This document shows positions 46,167 through 58,533 of a stretch of DNA of 64,000 bases, one piece after another. A model generated the notes under the pieces. The model saw nothing but the letters and a program-made list of their open reading frames with translations, had not been told where the DNA came from and did no database searches. Origin of the DNA: Agapanthus africanus. Lineage: Eukaryota > Streptophyta > Magnoliopsida > Asparagales > Amaryllidaceae. The translations under genes and the position numbers were made by a program. The first letter of the stretch is position 1. The number at the start of each line of letters is the position of its first letter. The stretch covers positions 297,872,044 through 297,936,043 of the forward strand of contig CM057337.1 in the NCBI GenBank assembly GCA_030015575.1, read 5' to 3'.

Positions 46167-46501
46167 AGTAAAGTGGATTCATGCGCTCTGTTTTGCACAG
46201 TGATTCTCATATCTGCTTATATATTTTCTGGGTATTTTTATTCTGACTCAAGAGCTGAGTATTTTGGGGTTTATTTTATAGTCGTTGTTTCGATCGAAAT
46301 ATTTAATTTCGTAATGTTTTCCGGATTTTTTTAGAATATGTTAAAAAGTTCGACCGGATATAAATACCCAATTTTTCCCCTGTTGGGAAATTTCCAAGTG
46401 TTGGATTTTTCCGTAGTTTGAGAACGTTCTAAGTAGTGCAAGTAACGCGATGGTCCCTCTACAAGACAACAAACCTTAACTCGATTATGTGACCGTCTTG
46501 A

Positions 46502-46533
46502 ACTGCCCTTTGAACCTTCGGGTTTGGGGCAGT
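46502..46533 (+). other. Second leader hairpin with CUUCGG loop (F)
   Basis: ACTGCCC/GGGCAGT outer stem and AACC/GGTT inner stem capped by CTTCGG, which as RNA is the extra-stable C(UUCG)G tetraloop. Confidence 0.7.
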
Positions 46534-47859
46534 ACGGCGTGCCACATGTGAGGCGTTGGCTTGACCCTTCTACGGCTGGACCGTTGGTACTGTGGCATGA
46601 AATGAATGTTTTTAAACTTATTTCAAGTGTAGAGCTATATCGGGAAAACTTGGGTGTTTGATTGTTCGATCGGAAAGTTTAACATTTTCTATTTATCTGG
46701 AATGCGATACAATATTTGGAATCCACAAGTAGTTATGAGATAACTGATTTGGATGTTATAAACATAGCACTTTAGTCTCACTTGATCGGTTGCCATGGAA
46801 TTTTGATGTGATCAAAAGTCCGTCGCAATCACGTAGCGTACGCGGATACTCGCCGATAAACTTAATAGACAGCTACACCCCATAGCCCCGACCAAGTGAC
46901 TGTAGGAGAACCCCGTCGCCGAAAGCAACCGTTCGGGTTCTCGCGGTAGCGGTGTTCCGCCTTAGTGCACTTCGTCGACGGTATCAGGGGTGCGGCCGTC
47001 TACCAAAGTTTGCGACGAGCATTCGATCAGTTTTTCGGAAATCTTGTTGAATTGCCCGACTTGATATTGAAAAGTGTTTTCGATAATGAGACTAAAATGC
47101 GGGGTTTATAATTGTTAGGCATGTGATGTCTAAGGAATTCATTTGATCAGGCATGCGATGTCTGAGCAGATTGCGGATTCCAACTGTTGTAGTTTTACAC
47201 TTTCTTTTCTGTGACCGTAAGTGTAATATGTGATATCACCGGTTTCGTTGCTATATGTCAACGACAATTGGGATGCGCACATTTACTTACGTTGATGACA
47301 TGTGATGTTATGTATTGCTTGATATGTTATATTGGATCGTCGTGTTTGAATAGCCGGGGGTTTTATGTGAGATGAGAGTTTTTATTTTCATTCATGTAAA
47401 AACTTGTATGTAATATTCTTTTATTGGGGCACTTCCAAGTAGCGGAAGATGTCACCCATTGTATATTATTTACTTTTCCGCACTAGGATAGACCCAAGGA
47501 GGAGAGCACAAGTAACCGGGTTCTGGAGTCCAGTGGGAGACCAACTCGAGGAGTCGAGTCCGGGTCTCCTAACTCTAGAATTGGTAGGGTTGCTTGCCGC
47601 TCTCGTAGTGGTCTAGGGGTGTGGGTTTGGCTATTCATCGCGACCGTGAAATCCGTGTTTTATACAGGCTCGTATTGAAAACACGGACCTCCTAGTATAT
47701 CCAATATTTCATATGATTCTTCTGTTGCGATATCTGTGATGTGATCATTTGATGTTCTGTGATAAATACTGTATATAGTATATATGATATATTATATAGG
47801 TGTTACTTATGTTTTGCACTCGCGCTAGCCCTGCCCCGCTCTATCGTTGGTTACCTAAC

Positions 47860-50106
47860 TGTAAGTGCACGGCGGCGCCCCGGCCGTCAATCCGACGGCC
47901 AAACGCGGAAGCGGTGGAAAACTTTTATTTTTGCGGACTTTGCAAACCGGCACCACCGCGCACTAAACTCCGGATCGTGCCATTAACAAGTCTAAGCTAC
48001 TAACAAGAAAGGGAAGAGATGTACCATACGATCCGAGTCCTCCGGTCTTCATCTCCACTCCGATCTCCTCGCGGGATCTCCGTCCATCTCCTCCTCGTCG
48101 GAAAGGGCACCACGAAGCCGGGTACTTTTACGGGCTCCCACCTCAATACCGAGGCAACTCGGGCGCGAAGCTGGCGAATCGACGCGTCCAAGATTTGCTG
48201 TAGGAAGTGTAGTGTAGAGTGTATGTCTCACTTTTGGGGTTGGTTGCCATAGATGGAGGAATGGTGTATAGAAAATTGGTGCTTTCAATTTTCTAGCAAT
48301 GGAATGAGATGAAGAATGATATACACAAAATGAATCACTCTCATTTTTCTCCTCTCAAACATGAAGCTCTCATTTTCTTCTCACTCAACCATGGAAAGAA
48401 AAAACTTCTCATTCTTATGAAAAACCTCATCCACTTAGAAATGGTGGAGAAAGAATAAGAAGCATGAAGGGAGGTGATCGTAGTAAAAGGAGGAGGGTGA
48501 CCACATCCAAACATAATCATCATAAAACTACACATCAATCCTAATCCTTTCTTATCACAATAAAGCATGAAAAGCAAAGATGCTTATCATATCAACCCTT
48601 ATGCAAAAAAGTCCTCCACAAAGTGTAATTTGCAAAACTGCAAATTACCCCCTCCATCGGAAAAGTCCGGCCGGGAAAGAACAAAGAAAAACCGGCCGGA
48701 ACGGAATGCAAACTGGCAACTCCAGAAAACTGGTCCCGTAATAAATTACAGGAAAACCCCTATACTGTGCATACACACCCGCATCTGTATTCCGTCCGGA
48801 TACAAATGCAATGAGACAAAATCTACACTGTACTAAACTAGGACCGGCTTAAACCAAAGCCGGCTAGTAATATCCGTTCGATCCTGATCCGTGCAATACC
48901 GCACGTATCTGATCGAACCCTGCCATATATCCATACGGCCGCTAGTACAAAACGTCCGATCCTGATCCGTGCAATACCGCACGTATCTGATCGGACCCTG
49001 CCATATCTCCATACGGCCTCTACAGCGTTTCGCCCGAAAGCTGAGTAACAGAAAGTGTGGTGGACTCTAAAGACTCGTCAATACTATGGTTGTGGATTTA
49101 ACCACTAGCACGTCAGAGGTATAAACCAATACGTGACGGGCCACCAGCTATTGACTAAAAAGGGACGTCGATGAGTGAACTCATCCTGACACCCTACTGA
49201 GCCTGTCAGTGACAATATCCGTGCAGTCCGGTCCGTTCGTCTATGAGTATCGCATGGCGGGCCTAGGGGGTTGGTAAAAGTCAGACCCCCAAAAGCGGTA
49301 CAAGTCGTGTCGGAGTGTAGCCCAGAACACCCTGAGATACTACTGGAATACCTACCAGTAAATCTCCTTGCCTTGGCCAAGGACTTTGTGTAATGGCTCT
49401 CCTAGACACAGCACGACCTCATCCCCAATACCGGGAGAGACGAACCCCAGAAGATACGCTCACTGCCTCCATGTGGCTCGGGACTGTACCCAACTAAAAC
49501 CTGTTTGCACGACTCCTTTGAGCCGTGGTAGGGTAGTAATCAAAGTACAGTGGGAACTCACACGAGACAAATGACGATCCCCAGGTCGATGAACTAACCT
49601 GCACACATGTCACCAGGGAACTGCCATCTGACGTCTGGTATATGACCAACTAGCATGTTCCCGGCGAGTCCTGTCCGGTGTACTCATAACCCAATGAGCA
49701 CCTGTATACATCTTAGGTGATCCAACTGACACCAGTGGCTTGTGAGACCGGCCACCGCCCCTCGTCGGGGTCTCGACTGTATACACTAGTCTACTAATGG
49801 AGTATCGATGCCCGGTCTCGAAACTCCCACGACTAGGGACCTTTTAAGGATATGCTTGTAGACCCCCAGCTCCCACTTATATGATCGCCCTCATACTGCT
49901 GGTGGTCAAGCAAGAATCCTAGGGGCTCTATCAACGTGTAATAGCGACGTGTCAGGTCACCTAAAACAGTACACGATGATAAAGGTAAACCAGATAGCAT
50001 ACTATCAACTCGAGTAAGACTGTCCTACCGGGATAGGTCCTCCCTCAATCATTACAATCACGTACCTGTGACCTAATAATTGACTCTGAGGGCACTATCT
50101 CCAACA
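47860..50106 (-). repeat. 3' LTR of J
   Basis: 2247 bp, TGTAAGTGCACGG...TCCAACA on the plus strand. Its hairpins near 48640-48710 have the H version (CCGGCCGG arms), so J is of the H subfamily. It includes the tandem 78-bp hairpin units near 48870-49020. Confidence 0.93.
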
Positions 50107-50121
50107 ATCTCCCACTTGCAC
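50107..50121 (-). other. Polypurine tract of J
   Basis: The minus strand reads GTGCAAGTGGGAGAT next to the 3' LTR. Confidence 0.9.
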
Positions 50122-50189
50122 TCAAGGCTAATTATTGCGATGTCGCATACTCACAGCCCGTGTGATACCGAACACCCAACTCCTCTACT

Positions 50190-51260
50190 AGTCAGTCTCA
50201 CAAAGCCTGTTTGCGAAACTATTGCGTTCGAGGAATAGCCTCAGTGAGTGGATCCGCCTGTGGTGTTCCTTTCTATGTCTCTCTATATCTCAAGCTCGCA
50301 GAGAAAGCCATCTCCCGAAATGAGCAATACCTGTCTTAGAATGTCTGGATGTCTGATGGGACCGAGCTCATAAATGAACTCCAAACCCAAACTTCTTAGA
50401 CTGTATCGTCAACTGAACTTAATCAGTATCCTGCGCCATGCCTCCCTCAGTATTTCCTTGGACCACCTGTCCAAAATACTGCCCCTCGTCAGAAGGAAAA
50501 ACTATAACTCTGACAACCTGCTTGTCGTCCATGTCACCTTGGAAGCTTGGAATGACAACTGTCTCCGAAATGAGGCTGTCGTTATCATATCCCTAGAACA
50601 TCCACTTATGTTCTAAAACTGCTTCCGACTGTTTCTCCAGGATTGGATCAATATCAACTTATTGCATCTAGTGCAAGAACAACATCTGGTGTGGTACTTG
50701 ACATCTCATGATTGACTCAATTGCCTAAGCAAGTGATCTGCCAATCATGCACATCCCTCTCTACTTTAGTCTATAAGACACCTTTAGAGAGGGTGACTCC
50801 ATCACCTGCAGGTACACTACCGTGCCAGGAGTCGTCCATTCTAAATACTCTTAGAATGCTGTCAAGGTACCCTGATTGGGAAACCACCCAAATCTAGATC
50901 TAAAACCATAGATCTAGTAACCAGTATGTCTGATATTATGTCCAAGTCCCATGTGGAGAAAACACTGTGTGACGACCAAAGTATAACCGATCGTAGCATA
51001 GGAATATCACTTCCTACTCTGTGTATGTCATCCAAATCCAGGATATCGCACCCTACTACCTTCTCAACAGATCCATCCCCTATTCTGACGACGTCAAACC
51101 GATGACTGTCACATCAGAAATAGATGATCTATCTCCGCTATATCTGCTTTAGTCTATGAATAGACATAAGCCTGATGTCCACCAATGCTTCCGCTACTCC
51201 CACTGACTACGACAACCCTCTGGCAAAGTCATATAGACGTGCACTTCTAAAGCTAGTTTA
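50190..51260 (-). pseudogene. Decayed RT and RNase H of J
   Basis: The reverse counterpart of 23401-24545 in D: the end of RNase H near 50230-50260, the RT C-terminal block near 50740-50900 and the PEGFVD-like block near 51190-51250. J has further small deletions and no open stretch of note. Plus-strand short frames here are antisense shadows. Confidence 0.75.
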
Positions 51261-52690
51261 GAACGACGCTATACTCATCCTCCTGCCGGGTCTCGCAGCC
51301 TGGAACAACAACAATGGCAAGTGTGGGTAAACAAGAACTTCCCTGTCACCGTCCTTGAGGCTATCGGAGTACCTCTCGGGTGCCTGAAGTTACCCACCTT
51401 ATCTGCGGAGTGGCCAATGGAATGTCAAATCAGATTGAATCTTTTGGTTCCTTATCAAATCTTCAGTAATCGTCTGCGGTTCTGGAATCACTTCCAGTTC
51501 TACCATACTCCCACTACTGTTTTCTGAAAAAATCCATTTTTATTAAAACTGTGGCGAGTGAAGAACAATATCACTATTGATCTTCCAGATGGTAGATAGT
51601 CAACCCTCGTCATAGCCTGGGTCAACCCACAAACAGCCATTACAGAAACGTGCCTTTGAGTTATCCAGAGTCTGGTTTTAAGCATAATCCGGACAACTCC
51701 CCGTAACTTAACATCGTTAAGATACGAACTGTTCTATATACAATATAGAAACAGAGGCACTGATTTAATTTAACCAGATTCAAATCATGCAGCTATCTCC
51801 AGTGCATGTCAACAAAATGGAAGGAGGCCGATCAGCGTTACTCAACTTAGGAATGCTTCCAATTATGAGTAACCTGAAAGAGAAACAAGTTATCTTTATC
51901 ATTACTATCAACTGAATACGATACACAAGTATCTACATCTTCGATCACTTGAAGAATCCCGATACTTGCTACACCTGGTTCTCTACTCTATTCAAATACC
52001 TATAACTCCTCAAAACTTAGACCCTGTGTTTCTACGAAACACATGTCTAAGAACTAGAGAAGTTAAAAGTAAACAGAATATAGTATGAGGACCAACCCCT
52101 CCGTCCTAATGGACACTGGACAACATACAATACTCTGTATAAGTCCGCCGAGTCTAACAACTCTTTTACTGTGTGTCGTAGGTTGAAAACTGTACTTATG
52201 GTTAAGAAGAATTACACCGTTGTTTGATGCTCCTTACCTAACCATCCACTGATATAGGTAAATGTCATCGACATAATATCAAAAGGTATATCTCACTCTA
52301 TAAAATAGACGTACAGATATATCAATTTGAAATTGGTGCACAACAGCGGATATTCAAAACCAAACATTTGCCGACCGGCAAACAGCCAAGGTGATCTCCT
52401 CAAATATCACCGATTACAACGAATCCCGATATAATGAGGATGATCACCCAATTCCCAATAACTTACTCCCACTCATCATTTGTAAAACCATACAGATGTG
52501 AGAATCAAATCTGGTAAATACATACCCTGGAGCAAGTGTCTAATCGGAAAATCAGTTTTCTTTTAACAGTACACAGTGAAACTGAAACATTGAAATGTTT
52601 CGATGGCGTATCCTGGTATTCCTAGTAATGCCTCTACCATTATCCAAATTCACAACTATAACCGCATAATTCTTTGCCACCTCTCCAAAT
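51261..52690 (-). other. Internal J sequence with no recognisable coding
   Basis: The reverse counterpart of about 22019-23400 in D, including the paired CTGTTCTATAT/ATATAGAAACAG hairpin (about 51730-51756). No protein is recognisable. Confidence 0.6.
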
Positions 52691-53470
52691 CCCTTTATAT
52701 GTCTTTAGTCATTACCTTCTGCACACCCCTTAGGCCAAATGGTTTTCTTCCTTCCCTACCGTTCGGCACCAGCCTATGGTTTGGAAGAAGACTATCCAAT
52801 AAGCATAATGGGTGTACTGTTCTAATCCTAGGAGCACTCGCAATGCGAGAGAAGGTGAAGATAAAAGACACCTGAATGTACTTTATTCCTATTTCTCCTG
52901 GACCAGAATCCATCCCCGAACTGGAACAAGTTCCATTCGAGTTCGTATATAACCATACGATGGTGTATCCAAATAAACTGTGGATCTTCGTAGTGATACG
53001 GAGTGTCCTGAAGAAATACAAAGGTGATGTGGGAGTGGTAACGAAATATTTGGTTTGGTCGTGAATATCTGTTGCAATTTACTTTGCCCTCTAACTAATC
53101 CCTTGCTTTGTCTGAACTTAATACCTTCTGCACACCATCGTTATGCTAATTGGTTTTCTTCATTCCCTACCGGTCGGCACCAGCCTAAGGTTTGGAAGAA
53201 GACAATCCAATTTGCGTAATAGGTGTACTACCCCTAAACCAAGGAGTACTCGTAACCTGAGAGAGGGTAAAAGGAAAAGACAACTGAATAATCCTATCCG
53301 TTTTCTCCAGAACCGGAAACCATCCTCGAATAAATTCTTTCGAGTTCGTATCTAACCATACGATGGTTTTGTCCAATGGAAGTGGACGTTCGTAGTAAAA
53401 CGGGGTGTCCTGGAGAAAAGGGTAAAAGTAGGAGTGGCAATGAGGTTTGCAACTCTGACAATCCAAAAGC
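52691..53470 (-). repeat. Tandem duplication of about 400 bp in J
   Basis: The reverse counterpart of 21290-22018 in D, units at about 52700-53020 and 53110-53435. Confidence 0.7.
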
Positions 53471-53842
53471 CAGTGTTAAGAAGGTTCGGTTAATTTGGTC
53501 ACTGAGTCAAAGTCTAGGGTCGGGTCAATGGTCGCTGCCAAGAGAGAGAGAAAAGAAACACTCAGCGTGCACTCTAACCAAGATCAGAATGGTTACCAAT
53601 TTATCTAATCTGGAAACCTCCCACTGTACCTCAAATTCTCCTCCAAACCTGAAAGAAGAATTAGTCGGGGTGACCCGAGGAGTAAACTAACTCATCAGTG
53701 GGAATCGGGATCCAACTCTCATCGCATGATAACGTGACGGAATCCGCTCACGGTATCACACTCCAGAAGGTATGCGCATATCTGGCAAGTTTCAGTTCTT
53801 TTAAAACTCCCGATGTGATTTCTGCCCCATGCTCTTATGACC

Positions 53843-54034
53843 TTGACGAAGGTCAACAAATCATAAGTCACATGTCAAGTTCCACCCGTCATTGTCCAGG
53901 TTAATTTGAACCCACCCGTACAAGCCCTTGACGAAGGTCAACAAGGCTATACGACTGTCTCAAACCAACACATCTATCTATGCAGCAGAAAGGCAACAAG
54001 CAGCTACCATACACTATGCCTTGACGAAGGTCAA
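53843..54034 (-). other. Three-hairpin block (J)
   Basis: TTGACGAAGGTCAA is identical at 53843-53856, 53929-53942 and 54021-54034. This is the D version, although the J LTR is of the H type. Confidence 0.84.
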
Positions 54035-54176
54035 CAAACATAGCATGAATACTACGTGCTACCCGTCTGAAACGACGGAGGGCTACGAATGGTTTTTGGC
54101 GAAAACCTTTAACGTAATGAACTTGATATCGTTGAAGGAACGGATAGCTTTTTAGAAAATATAGTGACGAAAACCT

Positions 54177-54408
54177 TTACTAAAGAGGTCACTCCCGGTG
54201 AAGGGATCTCGGCTCTTTCCCCGTAGAATGGGGTGCAGGATATTCCAACTGAATACCACGATGCAAAGCAAAAGTAATCGGCTATAGTGAAGTTAATGCC
54301 CTGACGCAAACTTCTGTCCAAGGGGTCACTCCCGGTGAAGGGATCTCGGCCCTTGCCTCGTCGACAGAGGAGCAGGATATTCCAAATGAATACCACGATG
54401 CAAAACAA
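54177..54408 (-). repeat. Paired hairpin module, two copies (J)
   Basis: One copy pairs AAAGAG with CTCTTT and the other CCAAGGG with CCCTTG(C), as in D. Both contain GTCACTCCCGGTGAAGGGAT. Confidence 0.8.
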
Positions 54409-54560
54409 AAGTGAACGTCCTTGCAATAACAACTTTTTGAAAAGTGTTCCAACAACATCAGAGTAGGTTTGTTTAACTTGCATTGATCCGAATCAATGCA
54501 GTCCCATCAATTGATCACACCAAAAAGAACGAAAATATACTGATGTACGTATATGCCATC

Positions 54561-56747
54561 TGTTGGAGATAGTGCCCTCAGAGTCAATTATTGGATCACA
54601 GGCACGTGATTGCAATGATTGAGGGAGGACCTATCCCGGTAGAACAGTCTTACTCGAGATGATAGTATGCTATCAGGTTTACCTTTATCATCGTGTACTG
54701 CTTTAGGTGACATGACATGTCACTATTGCACGTTGATAGAGCCCCTGGGATTCTTGCTTGACTACCGGCAGTATGAGGGCGATCATATACGTGAGAGCTG
54801 GAGTCTACAAGCACATCCTTAAAAGGTCCCTAGTCGTGGGAGTTTCGAGACAGGGCATCGATTCTCCAGAGTAGACTAGTGTATACAGTCGAGACCCCGA
54901 CGAGGGGCGGTGGCCGGTCTCACAAGCCACTGGTGTCAGTTGGATCACCTAAGATGTATACAGGTGCTCATTGGGTTATGAGTACACCGGACAGGACTCG
55001 CCGGGAACATGCTAGTTGGTCTTATACCTGACGTCAGATAGCAGTTCCCAGGTGACATGTGTACAGGTTAGTTCATCGACCTGGGGATCGTCATTTGTCT
55101 CGTGTGAGTTCCCACTGTACTTTGATTACTACCCTACCACGGCTCAAAGGAGTCGTGCAAACAGGTTTTAGTTGGGTACAGTCCCGAGCCACATGGAGGC
55201 AGTGAGCGGATCTTCGGGGGTTTCGTCTCTCCCGGTATTGGGGGTGAGGTCGCGCTGTGTCTAGGAAAGCCATTACACGAAGTCCTTGGCCAAGGCAGGA
55301 GATTTACTGGTAGGTATTCCAGTAGTATCTCAGGGTGTTCTGGGCTACACTCCGACACGACTTGTACCGCTTTTGGGGGTCTGACTTTTACCAACCCCCT
55401 AGGCCCGCCATGCGATACTCATAGACGAACGGACCGGACTGCACGGATATTGTCACTGACAGGCTCAGTAGGGTGTCAGGATGAGTTCGCTCATCGACGT
55501 CCCTTTTAGTCAATAGCTGGTGGCCCGTTACGTATTGGCTTATACCTCTGACGTGCTAGTGGTTAAATCCACAGCCATAGTATTGACGAGTCTTTAGAGT
55601 CCCCCACACTTTCAGTTACTCAGTTTTCGGGCGAAACGCTGTAGAGGCCGTATGGAGATATGGCAGGGTCCGATCAGATACGTGCGGTATTGCACGGATC
55701 AGGATCGGACGGTTTGTACTAGTAGCCGTATAGGTATATGGCAGGGTTCGATCAGATACGTGCGGTATTGCACGGATCGGGATCGAACGGATATTACTAG
55801 CCGGCTTTGGTTTAAGCCGGTCCTAGTTTAGTACAGTGTAGAATTTGTCTTTTTGCATTTGTATCCGGACGGAATACAGATGCGGGTGTGTATGCACAGT
55901 ATCGGGGTTTTCCTGTAATTTATTACGGGACCAGTTTTCTGGAGTTGCCAGTTTGCATTCCGTTCCGGCCGGTTTTCCTTTGTTCTTTCCCGGCCGGACT
56001 TTTCCGATGGAGGGGGTAATTTGCAGTTTTGCAAATTACTTTTGTGGAGGGGTTTTATTGCATATATATTGATTATGATAGCTTTCTTTTCTTTGCACCA
56101 TGACTTGCTTTGACTTATGATGATTGAAAGGGTATGGTTTGGTTTTAATGAAGCATGGTTCATGTCTTTGTTGTGGTCACCCATTGCTTTATGATACACT
56201 AACCTCCCTTCTTGTTTTTAGAACACACCTCCACCATTTCCAAAAAGATATGGCCGGCCTCTTTGATGAGGAGGAGAGAATGGTTCATTTGTTTTGGTGT
56301 TGGAATTTTATCAATCATCTCATTTTTATCATGCCACCAAAACCCTCTCCAAAGTTCATGATTTCCTTCTCCCTCCATGGCAACTTCACCACCCCAAAAG
56401 AGACATGCACTCTACACTACACTTCCTACAGCAAATCTTGGACGCGTCGATTCGCCAGCTTCGCGCCCGAGTTGCCTCGGTATTGAGGTGGGAGCCCGTA
56501 AAAGCTACAGGCGTTGTGGTGCCCTTTCCGACGAGGAGGAGACGGACGGAGATCCCGCGAGGAGATCGGAGTGGAGATGAAGACCGGAGGACTCGGATCA
56601 GTCGGTACAACATTTCTACACTCTTTACTGTTTGTTAGTTTAGCATTAATGGTAGATCCGGGTTAAAGTATACGATAGCGCCAAGTTAAAAAGTTTTATT
56701 CCGCAATTGGCGTCTGTAGACTGCCGGGGCGCTAACGTAGACTTACA
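54561..56747 (+). repeat. 5' LTR of H
   Basis: 2187 bp, TGTTGGAG...CTTACA. The hairpins at 55855-55883, 55964-55998 and 56016-56039 are the H versions of those in D. The tandem 78-bp hairpin units lie at about 55645-55800. Confidence 0.94.
55855..56039 (+). other. Run of LTR stem-loops (H)
   Basis: GCATTTGTAT/ATACAGATGC, TCCGGCCGG/CCGGCCGGA and GTAATTTGCA/TGCAAATTAC. Compared with D, two pairs change from A-T to G-C in the second hairpin, and two pairs flip in the third. Confidence 0.82.
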
Positions 56748-56748
56748 G

Positions 56749-56760
56749 TGGTATCAGAGC
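56749..56760 (+). other. Primer-binding site of H
   Basis: TGGTATCAGAGC, an exact match. Confidence 0.93.
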
Positions 56761-56958
56761 CTCACCATTTTGCTATGCTAACTTGTGCTAACGCGTTTAA
56801 AACTTCGATCCGACCGGAAATCGAAAACTGCAAAAATCCAAGCCGACAGTTTCTGTTGTTTTTAAACGGTCTCAAAAATGATTTATGGATGTCTTAAAAA
56901 TCAGAGCAGGAACTTTTAAGAGTCACGACAAAATTTGGGGTCGTGATCCCTCCAAGTT

Positions 56959-57005
56959 GCCGCGAAAGCGCGGCCAAAACCATGGTTTTGCCGCGCAACC
57001 GCGGC
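56959..57005 (+). other. GC-rich leader hairpin (H), altered sequence
   Basis: GCCGCG pairs with CGCGGC, then an AAA/AAC internal loop, then GCGCGG with CCGCGC, and CAAAACC with GGTTTTG. The shape and position (210 nt after the PBS) match D although the central bases differ. Confidence 0.8.
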
Positions 57006-57965
57006 CACGTGGGGAGCACGTGCTCCCAAATTTTGTCAGTTGGTTCTTGGTTGGATTTTGGGGTTTTTGATATATATCGTTTTTGCCCAGATTTTGTTAC
57101 TGTTCACCAGTAAGTCGTAGGGCCCACTTCTTGATATTTTGTCGATCGAAATTTAAACACGTTAGTTTTCACAGTATTTACATTATATCTGCGACCGTGA
57201 ATGTCACTCGATCGGTAAATCCGGTCTAACTGCTATAGCCCGGTTAGACGGATTTGCGAACGTGACTTTCACGTTGATGTTCTATGTATTTGCTGTGATG
57301 TTGCGGATCGGTCGTGGGGGATAGCCTGGATGCAATGCTAGTACAGTTTGAGTGTATTATGTACATTTGATATTGCGGGGCGAGCGTCCGACATGTGGAC
57401 TGCCGTCACTGCCTGATTGTATTATTCTTTTGGGGCACGACCTGGTTGCGGTCGATGTACCTGGTGTATGTATATTTTACTTTCTGTACTAGGGTTACCC
57501 CGCGGAGGGGTGCACGGATAGCCGGGTTCTGGAGGGCAACAAGCCCGCATCTCATGGCATTGAGACGGAGGGGGCTTCAGTCTGGCGGGCTATTCGCCGC
57601 ACTCGTAGGGGGTACAGGTTGACCCAGGAGGGGTGCCCAAGTTACCGGATTCCGTGAAGTGCTGGGTGGTCCATTCACGGCGCTGAAGGGGGCTGCCTCG
57701 CTTCAGGTTTTGGCGGGTGACTTGCCGCGCCCGTAGGGGTCTAGGTTTTCATTGCACAGGCTATCCACACGACCAGGGGAACGTCGGGTTTCAGTAGTGG
57801 CTCTGTGAAACCCGGGGATCCCAGATATCTGTATTGTTCTGTGATGCTGTACATTTCTGTGATGTTGCAATTTATTCACGCCTTGAGCGAAATACTATAT
57901 ATTGGTATATATATTAGTAGATGTTGTATATGTTTTTCATCCGCGCTAGTCCAGTCCCCGCTCTG

Positions 57966-57988
57966 CCGTTAGTAAGCTAACCTAACGG
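57966..57988 (+). other. Leader hairpin CCGTTAG/CTAACGG (H)
   Basis: A perfect 7-bp stem with a TAAGCTAAC loop. Confidence 0.7.
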
Positions 57989-58165
57989 GTGATGACGGGA
58001 CCCAGTGGCGAATGCGGATGGCATATACGTACGTCAGTATATTTTCGTTCTTTGTGGTGTGATCAATTGATGGGACTGCATTGATTCGGATCAATGCAAG
58101 TTAAACAAACCTATTCTGATGTTGTTGGAACACTTTTCAAAAAGCTGTTATTGCAAGGACGTTCA

Positions 58166-58404
58166 CTTTTGTTTTGCATCGTGGTATTCATTTGGAATAT
58201 CCTGCTCCTCAGTCGACGAGGCAAGGGCCGAGATCCCTTCACCGGGAGTGACCCCTTGGACAGAAGTTAGCGTCAGGGCATTAACTTCACTATAGCCGAT
58301 TACTTTTGCTTTGCATCGTGGTATTCAGTTGGAATATCCTGCACCTCATTCTACGGGGAAAGAGCCGAGATCCCTTCACCGGGAGTGACCTCTTTAGTAA
58401 AGGT
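58166..58404 (+). repeat. Paired hairpin module, two copies (H)
   Basis: The same as in D, with CAAGGG/CCCTTG in the first copy and AAAGAG/CTCTTT in the second. Confidence 0.8.
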
Positions 58405-58533
58405 TTTCGTCACTATATTTTCTAAAAAGCTATCCGTTCCTTCAACGATATCAAGTTCATTACGTTAAAGGTTTTCGCCAGAAACCATTCGTAGCCCTCC
58501 GTCGTTTCATATGGGTAGTCAATAGTATTCAAG

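Larger units (their letters stand above)
43716..47859 (+). mobile_element. Element F: 5' part (family 1)
   Basis: A plus-strand element with a complete 5' LTR, PBS and 1.9 kb of leader, interrupted by J at 47860. The rest would lie beyond J and H, outside the window. Its LTR is of the same subfamily as E. Confidence 0.9.
45935..47859 (+). other. Leader of F with duplicated first segment
   Basis: The first part (about 45935-46320) and the next (about 46330-46740) are diverged copies: both have GTTAAAA followed by a CCGATCG or CGACCGG stretch and then a hairpin, GC-rich at 46122-46166 and weaker at 46502-46533. The remainder matches B, A and E. It ends inside the CGTTG...CTAAC hairpin where J inserted. 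No gag is seen in this part. Confidence 0.8.
47860..54560 (-). mobile_element. Element J: family-2 non-autonomous element, 3' part
   Basis: A minus-strand element inserted in F (left flank CTAAC, the expected TSD). It has a complete 3' LTR, PPT, and internal sequence colinear in reverse with D and H until 54560, where H inserted. Its leader end, PBS and 5' LTR would lie to the right of H. It has the same decayed pol, tandem duplication and leader blocks as D. Confidence 0.92.
53538..54560 (-). other. Leader of J, 3' part
   Basis: The pyrimidine tract ending in CAG lies at about 53535-53555. It then contains the three-hairpin block (53843-54034) and the paired hairpin module (54177-54408). 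It is cut by H at GCCATC. Confidence 0.82.
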
